From Rutidosis leptorrhynchoides (taxonomy: Eukaryota; Streptophyta; Magnoliopsida; Asterales; Asteraceae): a DNA stretch of 64,000 nucleotides. Made by a program: the position numbers and the translations under genes. Each line of letters opens with the position of its first letter. Position 1 is the stretch's first letter. Below are positions 1 through 12,325 of the stretch, piece by piece. The notes under the pieces are model-generated. The model searched no databases. It was not told where the DNA came from and was given only the letters and a program-made list of their open reading frames with translations. The stretch is taken from NCBI RefSeq assembly GCF_046630445.1, contig NC_092335.1:541933001-541997000 (forward strand), given 5' to 3'.

Positions 1-3000
1 TTTCTTGCAAATGAGGGCATTGCAAGATCTTAAGTGTGGGAAGGGGTTAAATTCTTTCGGATTTTAAAATTTTTACTTTATACACTTGGTTACCATTAAA
101 AATACTAGTAAAGCAGTAGTTGCATTAGAATCTAGTGCTCTCTGATAATAAAGAACAGCCCTAGTCTTATATACTGACTACCCAATTCTAGTAAAATTTT
201 TAAAAATTTTCAATTAAATGAACTCAAAATCATGTTTATACATATTTATGAACGATAAAACTAGGTTTTAACACCGAAATTATTGTTACCTCGGAAAGGA
301 CATAAATTGAGAAACAAACCAAAATGTTAAAATTCATTTAAAATGGAATAGAGGACGATAAAAAGGAAAATAAAAGCCAAGTGTGGGAAAATTCTCCAAG
401 TTATTCAAAACATATATCACATATTTTTGTACAAATAACTGAAAATACTTTTGCTTTGGACTAAACTAAAAAGTTTTACCTGATTTACTGTAAGAAAGAT
501 GGATCTACACGATGAATCAATTCCATCATTAAAAGGAAGTAAAGTCTTCCGAAAAAGAAACGCGCTTCTTGATTTAGGTCAAGAAGTTGTCATCCAGACC
601 AGCTGTAGGTTGACGAAAAATCTAGAAAATTCATCACTAAAATCAGCAGGAAATCCACGGACCTCAGCATTAAACAGGGTCGGCAAGTGGTCAGATTTAT
701 CCTAACCATGAGAAGGATTTATCTCGTAAAATGGGGGGGCACCATGCAAATTAGCTGGATAAGACTAATAAATCAGATCCCCAAAAAGGATAATCTCCTT
801 AAAAGATCAAAAATTAGCTTTTAAGCCTGATATTACTCAATCCTAGAGATTGACCTTAAAGATTGAGAATTCAAACTCATGGAATTCAATGACATCTAAA
901 CTCGAGCTTGAACGAGAAAATATTTTGATCAAAATTACAAACCGATTTGTTTTCTGAAAACCCTATTTTCAATGCGTTCATTATCTTTGAACGTAAAATC
1001 CTAGGAATTCACCTGGAATTCATTAGGTCACCTGAACCAAATCGGGTGTCAACCGTAAGAACGGTGGTTGCATAGTGGTCAAAGACAGGACCTTGTGCCA
1101 GACCGAAAAAATCATAAGGGTGAGCTTTACTATTGCTCCTACCAAGGATAGTAATTGCGTCCGACACGTTATAGACCATAATTAAAAGCATGTCAGGGGA
1201 CATTGCCTTAACAGTTGCTTGTTCAACGCTTTCCTTTACAACCGGACGGTAGTTTACCGAAAGGTAATATACGGGACAAGTAAACTGGACGTGTTGCTTT
1301 CCAAATACAAGGTTAGCAAGTGGGTGACACAAAACCGCAAGTTTTGAGCTAAAATTTTCAAATCTGAAACCCACCAAACCCACAAAAATATTTTGCAAAC
1401 ACCGGTAAAGGGTTATTCCGGAAAACTTATCTAGGGTAAAAACTAGATTTAATTTTCAAAAGATCAAATGTTTTCATAAAGATCCAATTTCCTTAATGGA
1501 TCTAAATTTTTATAGTCATGTGGGACTGTAAACCATATCGTTACTACCATTGTTTATACCGCCGTATAGAAATCACTGATGTACAAAGTGTGAAGAATAA
1601 AGAAGTGATTCTAGTATTTCAAGACGATATTGCTTGAGGACAAGCAACGCTCAAGTGTGGCAATATTTGATAATGCTAAAAACGAACATATATTTCATAG
1701 CATTATTCCTCAAGAAAGACAAGCTTTTAGTTGCAATTGTTCTATTTACAAGTGATATTCGTTTAAATAATAAAAGGTGAAGACAAAAGACAGATTCGAC
1801 GAATTGAAGACGCAAACAACCAAAAAGCTCAAAAGTAAAAAATACAATCAAAGAGGTTCCAATTATTGATAAGAAACGTCTCGAAATTACAAGAGTACAA
1901 GATTCAAAACGCAAAGTACAAGATATTAAATTGTACGCAAGGACGTTCGAAAATCCGGAACCGGGACCAGAGTCAACTCTCAACGCTCGACGCAACGGAC
2001 TAAAAATTACAAGTCAACTATGCACATAAATATAATATAATATTTAAATAATTCTTATAATTATTTATATATTATATAAATATTTAAAACCGTCGGTAAA
2101 CAAAGAGCCAAACTCGTGTGAGCTGTAAAAGCAAACTCCGCGACTCGCGGAGTTTGAAGGCCAAAAGGGCCGCGAGTCGCGGAGCTCCAAGTTTTGAAAC
2201 TCCCTATAAAGCCAACCGAATTCTGATCATTTTAATCATCTTTTTTTCCTTCTTCTCTCAATATATACGTAATATATATTTATAATTTATATTTTAATTT
2301 TAATTTTAAATCCTAATAATAAGGGTATGTTAGTGAATGTTGTAAGGGTGTAAGTCGAAATTCTGTCCGTGTAACGCTACGCTATTTTTAATCATTGTAA
2401 GTTATGTTCAACCTTTTTACATTAATGTCTCGTAGCTAAGTTATTATTATGCTTATTTAATCCGAAGTAATTATGATGTTGGGCTAATTACTAAAATTGG
2501 GTAATTGGGCTTTGTACCATAATTGGGGTTTGGATAAAAGAACGACACTTGTGGAAATTAGACTATGGGCTATTAATGGGTTTTATATTAACTAAACAAT
2601 ACCTTGTTAATTTAATATACAAACTTATAATTTGACGTATTTATATATAACCACATACGCTTGACTGGGTACGGTGGGCGGGATATCTATAAATACCAAT
2701 AATTATTCTTTTTACCGGACACGGAACTGGATTAATAGTTAATAGACTTGTTGAAACAGGGGTGAATTACATTCAAGGGTAATTGGTGTAATTGTTAACA
2801 AAGTAGTAAAACCTTGGTTTACACGCAGTCGATAACCTGGTGTATTCATTAAACAAAGTATTAAAACCTTGTTACAATTCGAATCCCCAATTAGTTGGAA
2901 TATTTGACTTCGGGAATAAGAATAATTTGACGAAGGCTTTCGCTCTTTATATTTATGACTGATGGACTATTATGGACAAATCCGTATGGACATATTAAAT

Positions 3001-3479
3001 AATCCAGGACAAAGGACAATTAACCCATGGGCATAAAACTAAAATCAACACGTCAAACATCATGATTACGGAAGTTTAAATAAGCATAATTCTTTTATTT
3101 CATATTTAATTTCCTTTATTTTATATTTAATTGCACTTCTAATTATCGTATTTTTTATTGTTATTTTATTTAATTGCATTTTTAATTATTGTACTTTTTA
3201 ATTATCGCAAGTTTATTTTATCGCACTTTTATTATTCGCAATTTCATTATCGTTATTTACTTTATGCTTTAATTTAAGTCTTGTATTTATTTTTAATATT
3301 TTACATTTGGTTTTAACTGCGACTAAAGTTTTAAAATCGACAAACCGGTCATTAAACGGTAAAAACCCCCTTTATAATAATAATATTACTTATATATATT
3401 TGTATTTTTTTATAGCGTTAAGCTTTGTTTAAAAAGATTCCCTGTGGAACGAACCGGCCTTACTAAAAACTACACTACT
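1..3479 (+). mobile_element. 3' end of Athila-like Ty3 element: 3' noncoding region plus LTR
   Basis: This stretch is colinear with 15930-19411 and differs only by scattered single bases and 2-3 nt of indel. Positions 1 to about 1667 match the 3' noncoding part of the internal region, and about 1668-3479 match the LTR, which starts at TGATAATGC after an AAGTGTGG motif. No pol sequence is included because the element runs off the left edge of the window. The LTR loses its last ~130 bases relative to 17597-19548: homology stops after CTACACTACT at 3479 and an inverted, diverged copy begins. The small ORF at 499-705 and the antisense ORF at 1009-1398 recur at 16428 and 16938. The family call rests on the linked integrase and ORF1-like gene at 10754-15524. 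Confidence 0.75.
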
Positions 3480-3499
3480 ATTCGTAGTGGTATATATTT

Positions 3500-4921
3500 T
3501 TAACCTACAAGTTTTATTATTATTTTATTTACGGACTAAACCTAATTTTTACTACAACACAATAGGCAAGTATACCTAATCGTATGGTTAGATAGTTGGG
3601 GTAAATCCGAGTTTCGTTCCACGAGAAAGCCTTGTTATTTCTATTTTCTATTTTGGGATTCTAATTTTACTTTTATAGCTAATACTAATTTTTAGGAGTT
3701 TTTACCGTTTAACCACCGGTTTGTCTTTTTATGTTTCTACTTATTAGCTTAACAACTAAGGCAATATTAAACTAGAAGACAGTAAAAAGGTATAAAAATT
3801 ACAACGGTAAAAGTAAATACAAATTAACTAAACAAGATAAAAAAATACAATAAAAGAGTATTATGCTTATTTAACTTCCGTAGTTACGATGTTTGACTTT
3901 TGACTTTTTTACTTTTTACCCTGGGTTAATTTTCCTTTATACCCGTAAAATATTTAATATGTCCACCTGGAGTTGTCCAGTGCAGTCCTATAATTACAAG
4001 CATCAAATGCGAGTGTCCTCGTCATTCTATCTTGTAACCACAGTTAAATATTCTAACTAATTACTATTTAGATGATTTGACGCGGTTGTCACATATGTCA
4101 ATAATTACACCAGTTGTCATTGAATGTAACCCACCTTAATTTTAACTAGTCTTTTAACTATTAATCCATTCACGTGTCCGTTTCAATGAATAACTCTCTA
4201 TATATATAAATAATCCGTCTTCCGTGTCCGGTCAACGTATGTGATTATTTATATATATAGCAAGTTATAAGTAATGGTAATTTAACAAGTTGTCACTTAA
4301 TTATTTACCACACCCATTAATAGTCAAAATCCCAATTACCCTTAAGGTCGTTCTTTATTTAAATATTAACCATGTACAAGCTTAATTTACCCATGTCGTT
4401 ATTTTTAGTCAAACATCATAACTACTTGGGCTAAATAAACATAACAATTATTTAGCTACAAAACATAGAAAAAGATGAAAAGATAAAACTTACAAAGTAA
4501 TTCTTCATTTTCTTTAGCTTCATGTAGTAGAGAACTTGAATTACATACCCACACAATACCAAATATTACAATACCAAATATTACGATACCAAATACTATC
4601 ACACTTTTTACTATGGAGTAAATATTAATTACTACTACGGAGAGTATCAGTCTGAGACTGAAAACTCCTTACTACGGAGTATTATTATTCTTCTTACATT
4701 GTGTGTTTTCTGTGTTCTCTCAATTATTGCACATATCTTGAATATATGTATCTTTGAAAAGCAACTCCTATGACAACATTCTGTCCCCCATTTGTCTTGT
4801 ATTATTTGTTTATGTCCACTATGAAAACTGTACCCCATTTGAATGTTTGGTGTAGAATTGTGGTTGAGAACATTTAGTTGTGCATTTGATTACTTCCACT
4901 GTACCTCATTTCATACGTGAC

Positions 4922-5013
<92 letters not shown>

Positions 5014-5300
5014 ATACAAACGTGCATAATCGTTACAACTTGTCTGGTGACTAGCCTTGATCTCTTGCACTTCGTGTTTTTTTTTTTTTTACTTGTGCAT
5101 TAAGATCTTGAACATCTTGGAGTATCACTTGTACGTTGAGCGTTTTTGACCATTTTCTTCTTTAATCTTCATTTTCAAACTTCGTCTTCACTTTTATTTA
5201 TTTTTACAATTACAATGGAAATATAATACAATTACATATGAAAACCTATTATTTAGGAGGAATATTGCGACTAAATATATGTTCATTTTGAGCAATATCA
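3500..5300 (-). mobile_element. Diverged LTR of the Athila-like family, inverted
   Basis: Read on the minus strand, this is a diverged copy of the LTR at 1668-3479. The minus-strand LTR starts at about 5300 (TGATATTGCT, just after AAGTGTGGGGAG), and similarity can be followed to about 3540. Matching landmarks include the segments around 3850-3990 against 8480-8600. An (AT)n microsatellite at about 4925-5008 lies within it. The divergence visible by eye is far greater than between 1-3479 and 15930-19411, so this copy is older. The outer end near 3500 is uncertain because it meets the truncated + strand LTR tail to tail. The 15-bp sequence ATTTTTAACCTACAA occurs near 3505 and again near 7931. 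Confidence 0.6.
4925..5008. repeat. (AT)n microsatellite
   Basis: About 84 bases of uninterrupted TA dinucleotides inside the diverged minus-strand LTR. It is a simple-sequence expansion and a likely site of length polymorphism and assembly error. Confidence 0.95.
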
Positions 5301-7278
5301 AACTCCCCACACTTTGAACATTGCTTGCCCTCAAGCAATACAGAACTAAAAATACTTCGAAATAATAGGGAATCACACTTCACACGATTTATTCCTTTGT
5401 TTTTCACACTCTATTTCACACTATATACAATGATGATGATTTCTTTCTCGTCACGATACAAATTCCATCAATTCAATTCATAATAACGAACAAGTTTCAA
5501 GTTAATGAAACTTAAGGGTCGTAGTTAAAGTCCTACGTGACTTAGAAAATTTTTGATCCTTAGAGAAAATAGGAACCTGATGAAAACGTTTTGTATTTTA
5601 AAAATGCATGCTAGTTGTTACACTAGACTCGTTTTCCAGATTAACCCATTACCGGTATAAGTTTTCATAAACATTTTGTGGGTTGTGGGTTTCGTATCTT
5701 CTTTTGATTTTAAGCTAAAAACTTTCGGTTTTGTGTACCCACTTGCTATCCCTGTGTTTGGAAAGCACACATCCAGTTTACTTGTTCCGTATATTACCTT
5801 ACGGCAAACTACTGTCCGGTTGCAAAGGAGAGCGATGAACAAGAAACTGTTAAGGCGATGTCTTTTAAGACATTGCATAAAATCATGGTCAATATCGTGT
5901 CGGATGCAATTACTATCCTTTGTAGGAGCAATAGTAAAGATCACCCTAGAAGTTTTTGGTCTGGCATAAGGTCCTGTCTTAGACCATGCTATGTAACCAC
6001 CGTTCGTACGGTTGACACCCGATTTGGTTCAGGTGACCTAATGAATTCCGGTGAATTCCTAGGATTTTACGTTCAACAGTAATGAACGCATTGAAAATAA
6101 GTTTTTGAAAACAAATCGGTTTTATATTTTTCAAAACATTTTCTCGATCAAGTTCGAGTGTAGATATCATCGAATTCCATGAGTTTATAATTCTCAATCT
6201 TTAAGGTTAATCTCAAGGATTGAGTAATATCAAGCTTAAATGCTGATTTTTAATCTTTAAGGAGATTATCCTTTCTGGGGATCTGGTTCACCAGTCTTAT
6301 CCAGCTGATTTGCAAGGCGTCCTCCCCATTTTACAAGACAAATCCTCTCATGGTTAGGATAAGTCCGACCACTTGGCGACCCTGTTTGATGCTGAGGTCC
6401 GTGGATTTCTAGCTGATTTTCGAGAAAACTTTACAAGGTTTTTCGTAGACTCTACAACTGGTCTAGATGACAACTTCTTGACCTAAATCAAGAAGCGCGT
6501 GTCTTTTTTTGAAAGACTTTACTTCCTTTAAGGATGGAGTTAAGCCATCCTGAAGATCCATTTTTATTTTTACGGGTAAAACAATTATATATAGTCCAAA
6601 GAAAATGCACATGTAATAATAATTCTTTGCAAACATGTGATAGATAATAACTTGGTAGATTCTCCCCACACTTGGCTTTTTTCATGAATCTTTTCATTAC
6701 TAATAAATAAATTCAAACGTTTGGTTTGTTTCTCAATTTATGTCCTTTTAGAGGGTAACAATAATTTCAGTGTTGACACCTAATTTTATCATTCATAAAT
6801 ATATATAAACAATAATTGAATTCATTTAGTTAAAATTTTAAAAATTTTAAAACTTTTCTCAATATTTAGAAAATAAGCCTAGTATATAAACCTGAGAGAA
6901 TTTATAACTCCTCCCCACACTTAAGATCATGCAATGCCCTCACTTGCATGAAATCAGACTACAACGATAAATTCGCGAGGGTATATAGTGTAGAAAGATA
7001 GTTAAAGATACCATAGAATTGTAGGATGACAGATGGTGCACAACATCGTTCATTCCTTCGATTGTTATCATACACATGTTTTTCGTCAAAATAGTTGCTT
7101 TTCTGAACTGTTTGCTAGTCTTTGAAAATGCTCCTTTTACCCTGTTTTTCACACAAACAAACAAAACACACGAAAACACAGAAAACACACAAATATATTT
7201 ACTGTGAAAATTAACACTAAAGCCTTGTGCATGTTTAATCTGAGTCGTTACACTCGACTTTTCCCCAAATTTTAACAT
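5301..7278 (-). mobile_element. 3' noncoding internal region of the inverted Athila-like element
   Basis: On the minus strand this aligns with 15640-17596 and with 1-1667: the segment at 6000-6080 is the reverse complement, diverged, of 960-1080, and 7030-7200 corresponds to 15690-15840. There is no convincing gene. Four copies of a polypurine-tract-like motif (AAGTGTGGGG on the minus strand) lie at 5305-5314, 6664-6673, 6913-6922 and 7297-7306. Together with the LTR at 3500-5300 this makes one truncated minus-strand element. Confidence 0.6.
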
Positions 7279-7930
7279 TTAAGTGGGGCTGGATTTCCCC
7301 ACACTTATCGAACGACATGTGAAGTCGGTGGAAAAGGTTCCATGAATTAAAATAGTAAGCCAGTTATTTACATCTCGGGTGGTATATAATATATCAATTA
7401 GTTTAGAATTATAAAATTCTAAACCTACCCGAGTGTCACTTTTTAATTCTCCTTTAAGTGTAGCTTTCAGAATATGGATTAGTCTCTTTTCTGGTTCTTG
7501 GTCAAATGGATCATTATACACTGACGCACATATTTCTTTAGGGTGGACAATTCTAAATAATTCCTCTTCCGGCTTAAAGTCGTCACCTCTTTCACCCGTT
7601 TGGGTAGAATCTGAGGTGTGATCATCTAATGAAGGCTGTGGAAGATTAGTGGAATGTTTTGGAATGGTAGATTGTGGGATCGAAGTAAATTCTTCTTCAT
7701 TAACGATCATTATCGGTCCCACTATTTTGATCTCGGGAGTAAAATTTTCAACGTTATCGTTTTTCCAAGAGTACCAATTTGTCACCCTTACTTCTTCTTC
7801 ATCCATTGATGGATCAATGATTTTGTCGGTAGAGGCTAATGTGTCGGTATGTTGTGAAATTGCTAAGACTGAATAAAAAGTATCATCGGGATAGTTGGTG
7901 ATTTCGGAGCTCTCGAATTCAACAAGTTTT
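7279..7930 (-). pseudogene. Unrecognised acidic retroelement ORF fragment
   Basis: The frame is open on the minus strand from about 7930 to a stop at 7279. An internal ATG at 7806 would give 175 aa, but the frame continues upstream without a stop, so the 5' end is probably truncated. The product is rich in Glu, Asp, Ser and Thr in its first half and has no motif I recognise (no zinc knuckle, protease, RT or integrase signature). It ends just before an AAGTGTGGGG motif, as the integrase ORF at 10754-11734 does, so it is probably the last coding segment of the inverted Athila-like element. It could also be an element-specific extra ORF. I cannot assign a function. Confidence 0.35.
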
Positions 7931-7944
7931 ATTTTTAACCTACA

Positions 7945-9724
7945 ATAGCACCCGAAATATACACACGGTATACGAAATAGCTATTAATTTTTGCAGGAAA
8001 TACTATTAAATACGATACATTTTTACACAAGATATTTATTTATTTATAGAATGGATATACTTAAACCTTGCTACAACACTTATAGGCAGTGTACCTAATC
8101 GTACAGTAGTGTAGTTTTTAGTAAGTCCGGTTCGTTCCACAGGGAATCTTTTTAAACAAAGCTTAACGCTATAAAAAAATACAAATATATATATAAGTAA
8201 TATTATTATTATAAAGGGGGGTTTTTACTGTTTAATGACCGATTTGTCGATTTTAAAACTTTAGTCGTAGTTAAAACCAAATGTAAAATATTAAAAATAA
8301 ATACAAGACTTAAATTAAAGCATAAAGTAAATAACGATAATGAAATTGCGAATAATAAAAGTGCGATAAAATAAACTTGCGATAATTAAAAAGTACAATA
8401 ATTAAAAATGCAATTAAATACAATAACAATAAAAAATGCGATAATTAGAAGTGTAATTAAATATAAAATAAAGGAAATTAAATATGAAATAAAAGAATTA
8501 TGCTTATTTAAACTTCCGTAATAATGATGTTTGACGTGTTGATTTTAGTTTTATGTCCATGGGTTAATTGTCCTTTGTCCTGGATTATTTAATATGTCCA
8601 TACGGATTTGTCCATAATAGTCCATCAGTCATAAATATAAAGAGCGAAAGCCTTCATCAAATTATTCTTATTCCCGAAGTCAAATATTCCAACTAATTGG
8701 GGATTCGAATTGTAACAAGGTTTTAATACTTTGTTTAATGAATATACCAGGTTATCGACTGCGTGTAAACCAAGGTTTTACTACTTTGTTAACAATTACA
8801 CCAATTACCCTTGAATGTAATTCACCCCTGTTTCAACAAGTCTATTAACTATTAATCCAGTTCCGTGTCCGGTAAAAAGAATAATTATTGGTATTTATAG
8901 ATATCCCGCCCACCGTACCCAGTCAAGCGTATGTGGTTATATATAAATACGTCAAATTATAAGTTTGTATATTAAATTAACAAGGTATTGTTTAGTTAAT
9001 ATAAAACCCATTAATAGCCCATAGTCTAATTTCCACAAGTGTCGTTCTTTTATCCCAACCCCAATTATGGTACAAAGCCCAATTACCCAATTTTAGTAAT
9101 TAGCCCAACATCATGATTACTTCGGATTAAATAAGCATAATAATAACTTAGCTACGAGACATTAATGTAAAAAGGTTGAACATAACTTACAATGATTAAA
9201 AATAGCGTAGCGTTACACGGACAGAATTTCGACTTACGCCCTTACAACATTCGCTAACATACCCTTATTATTAGGATTTAAAATTAAAATTAAAATTAAA
9301 ATTAAAATTAAAATTATAAATATATATTACGTATATATTGAGAGAAGAAGGAAAAAAAGATGATTAAAATGATCAGAATTCGGTTGGCTTTATAGGGAGT
9401 TTCAAAACTTGGGGCTCCGCGACTCGCGGCCCTTTTGGCCTTCAAACTCCACGAGTCGCGGAGTTTGCTTTTACAGCTCACACGAGTTTGGCTCTTTGTT
9501 TACCGACGGTTTTAAATATTTATATAATATATAAATAATTATAAGAATTATTTAAATATTATATTATATTTATGTGCATAGTTGACTTGTAATTTTTAGT
9601 TCGTTGCGTCGAGCGTTGAGAGTTGACTCTGGTCCCGGTTCCGGATTTTCGAACATCCTTGCGTACAATTTAATATCTTGTACTTTGCGTTTTGAATCTT
9701 GTACTCTTGTAATTTCGAGACGTT
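7945..9724 (-). mobile_element. Inverted LTR of the Athila-like family (recent copy, truncated start)
   Basis: The reverse complement of this interval matches 1868-3479 and 17800-19548 at high identity, including the CCGCGACTCGCGG palindromes (about 9415-9470). Its end extends past GTATACGAAATAGCT (about 7970), the same point where the LTR at 17597-19548 stops. The first ~200 bases of the LTR are missing: homology ends at about 9724 in CGAGACGTTT. A short ATTTTA-type expansion is present around 9290-9320. It faces a + strand truncated element, giving an inverted-LTR junction. Confidence 0.7.
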
Positions 9725-10753
9725 TTGAATCTTGTACTATTTTTATTTTAGTTTTTAAATATAAGTTTTTATTATATAAATATTTAGATTATAAAACAGA
9801 AAACATAATAAAATAAAATAAAAACGCGTCGAATTTTAAACAAGCTGTCAATTGAATTTCTGAACCCCGCGACTCGCGGAGGTTTGTTGCTTGGAATACC
9901 GCGACTCGCGGAGTAACTCTGATACCGACAGAAACCCTAACTGCAATTAATTACGGGTAATTAATTATTATTATTATTTAACCCTAATTATTATTATTAT
10001 TATTATAATTAGTTTTATTTTAAGTTTTACTTTTTATTTATTTTAGTTTTTGTTAATATTTTGTTTAATTAGTTTAATTAAATTGTAAAATTAGTAGTTT
10101 TAATAAATAAATAATATAAAAATAATATTTTTATAAAAATTGTACTTTTTACAACTTTTTGTATATTTTTATATTTTGTCCCTTTTTAATTGTTTTAGCA
10201 TAATATTTGTATTTTTAGCTCATATTTAGTTTTAAACTTAGTTTTTGCCATAGTTATTTTTACTTCTAGATTTTTAGGCTTTGCCGTAGAATTCCTTAAG
10301 TGCTTTTTCTTTAGACTAAGATTTAGTTGCTTTAGAATTTTGCGACGCCTTTTTAAGATTTAGTTTCTTTTTAAGTTATTTCCATTTGGGATTTAGTTTT
10401 TCCTGTAAGCTTTAATATTTTTAGACACCTTTTACCTATGTATCAATTATCATTCCAATTAGTAATCTCAATTTGCGATTATAATTTTAAGTTAGTTGTA
10501 GTAATAAGGTTAGGTTAGTCAAGTATTTTTAAGTTTTATAAGTTTCTTTTATTTTTCCGTCACCTTTTATTTTTCAACCATTTTTCTTCTTCGACCTTTT
10601 TCGACACACTCTTTTTCTTTCTTATTTCTCGCTATTCTAGTTTTAGGACATAGATTTTTATTCTACTTCTTATCTAAATTTCTTAAAATTACGAAAATTT
10701 ATTTTAAGTGGTTAAATTGATAGACATCAAAATTTTCTGGTTCGTAGTAATAG
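9725..10753. other. AT-rich noncoding stretch before the integrase
   Basis: No supported ORF. The stretch contains two CCGCGACTCGCGG-type palindromes near 9868 and 9900, as in the family's LTRs, followed by long T- and A-rich tracts. It is probably displaced LTR or leader sequence of the same family. The gag, protease and RT region expected upstream of the integrase is absent, so a large deletion or rearrangement ends at about 10750. Confidence 0.5.
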
Positions 10754-11734
10754 TTGGATTTGTACGTGGACCGGGTTATTGGAGCCAAACGTGATGAAAT
10801 GCCACAAAATGTCATCCAAGTATGTGAAGTATTTGACATTTGGGGTATTGACTTTATGGGTCCATTTCCAAAATCTCATAATAATCTATATATACTCGTA
10901 GCCATTGATTATGTATCTAAATGGGTGGAAGCACAAGCTCTCCTAACTAACGATGCACGAGTTGTGGTCAATTTTTTAAAACGTCTTTTTGCAAGGTTTG
11001 GAACACCGAAAGCTTTAATAAGTGATCGGGGTACTCATTTCTGTAATAATCAACTTGAGAAAGTTCTTAAAAGATATGGAGTAACTCATAAAATCTCCAC
11101 CGCATATCATCCACAAACAAGTGGACAAGTTGAAAATACCAACCGAGCTTTAAAACGTATTCTAGAGAAAACCGTAGGATCAAATCCGAAGGAATGGTCC
11201 ATTAAATTGGAGGATGCACTCTGGGCTTTTAGAACAGCCTACAAAACTCCAATTGGAACCACACCTTTTAGACTTGTTTATGGAAAAGCATGTCATCTTC
11301 CAGTAGAAATTGAACACAAAGCATTTTGGGCTTTGAAGACATGTAATCTTGATTTACATGAAGCCGGACGTCTACGATTAAGTCAACTAAACGAATTAGA
11401 AGAATTAAGACATGAAGCATACGAAAATTCATTAATCTATAAAGAAAGAACGAAGAAATGGCATGATAAAAGAATCAGAAGTTCAAAAGAATTTAAAGAA
11501 GGAGACAGAGTTCTTCTTTTCAATTCACGATTCATGCTATTTCCTGGAAAATTGAAATCAAGATGGTCTGGACCATTCATAGTCAAAAGAGTTTTCCCAT
11601 ACAGAACAGTAGAATTGATAAATTCAAATGGGATTAAATTTAAAGTTAATGGTCACAGAGTTAAACACTACATACATAGTCCGATGGAAGTCGACAACGA
11701 AGTTAATCACAATTTCGACACCACAGCTAACTAA
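10754..11734 (+). pseudogene. Ty3/gypsy (Athila-like) integrase, truncated pol
   Basis: This 326-aa frame covers the integrase catalytic core and C-terminal domain. The DDE residues are visible: Asp in GIDFMGPFP (about residue 33), Asp in ISDRGTHF (about 94) and Glu in [12 protein letters not shown] (about 127). The C-terminal part carries [10 protein letters not shown] and [10 protein letters not shown], typical of retroelement integrases of the Tat/Athila branch. The zinc-binding HHCC domain, RNase H, RT, protease and gag that should precede it are missing, so the frame is a remnant of a larger polyprotein. The stop is followed immediately by AAGTGTGGGGAGAA. It would have inserted element cDNA into chromosomes, and is presumably inactive here. 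Confidence 0.85.
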
Positions 11735-11908
11735 GTGTGGGGAGAATCAAGTCTTTAAAGGATAATATGTATTTCTGTTAGAGTTAGATTGTCTGTTTTC
11801 GTGTAGTTCTCTAAAATGGAACCCGAATGGTCTTTCCCTAGCAGACCCTAAAGAACTAGTCTTCTCCCCCCATTCTGAATTTTTAATTTTTTTTTAGGTT
11901 TTTACAAA

Positions 11909-12325
11909 ATGAAGACTGCCTGTGAACTAAATCATGGTCTAATGCTACACGCTTTGATCACTAAACGTAATAATGACATACTACCGAGTGAAATAGTATC
12001 AGTAATCAGAGAAAGAATGGACGGAGTTAGAAAAGAATCCAGATGCAAAGATAATAAGTTACAATTTGGTAAAGGAAAATCAAAATCCGCAGCGAAAAGA
12101 AGAGCACGACACCTAGAAAGATGTCACAAATGAGGAAAATGGTCACATGGAGGTAAATGTTCAAATAATCAAACCTATTCAAATACCGAATTTGTTACTT
12201 TATGCAGAGACGGACCGTTCATATGTTTAGAAGAAAAGACACTGAATGCTCGAGGTTACGCCTATGTAGCTATGGAAAACCAATTAAACCAACTATCTTA
12301 TGAATGGGATAGATCATATAACTAA
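11909..12325 (+). pseudogene. Small basic ORF after pol, interrupted by one TGA
   Basis: A 139-codon frame opens at ATG 11909 and closes at TAA 12323-12325, with an in-frame TGA at 12131-12133. The first part is Lys/Arg rich (KSKSAAKRRARHLERCHK). Immediately after the TGA the frame reads GKWSHGGKC, so the stop falls inside a Cys/His-rich stretch resembling a small zinc-binding motif. I do not recognise the protein. Its position between the integrase and the ORF1-like gene suggests an accessory retroelement ORF, possibly nucleic-acid binding. The visible stop makes it a likely pseudogene. Confidence 0.4.

Noticed and set aside
499-705. 68-aa frame shared by 499-705, 16428-16634 and partly 6463-6669
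   Set aside because: The shared protein words follow general DNA similarity of the repeat. The old copy has a stop after 32 codons, so coding is not supported.
1651-1995. 114-aa minus-strand frame in the LTR (also at 17580-17924)
   Set aside because: It lies antisense across the LTR start, is cut in the inverted LTR copy at 9604, and shows no domain; its identity between copies only reflects the recent duplication.
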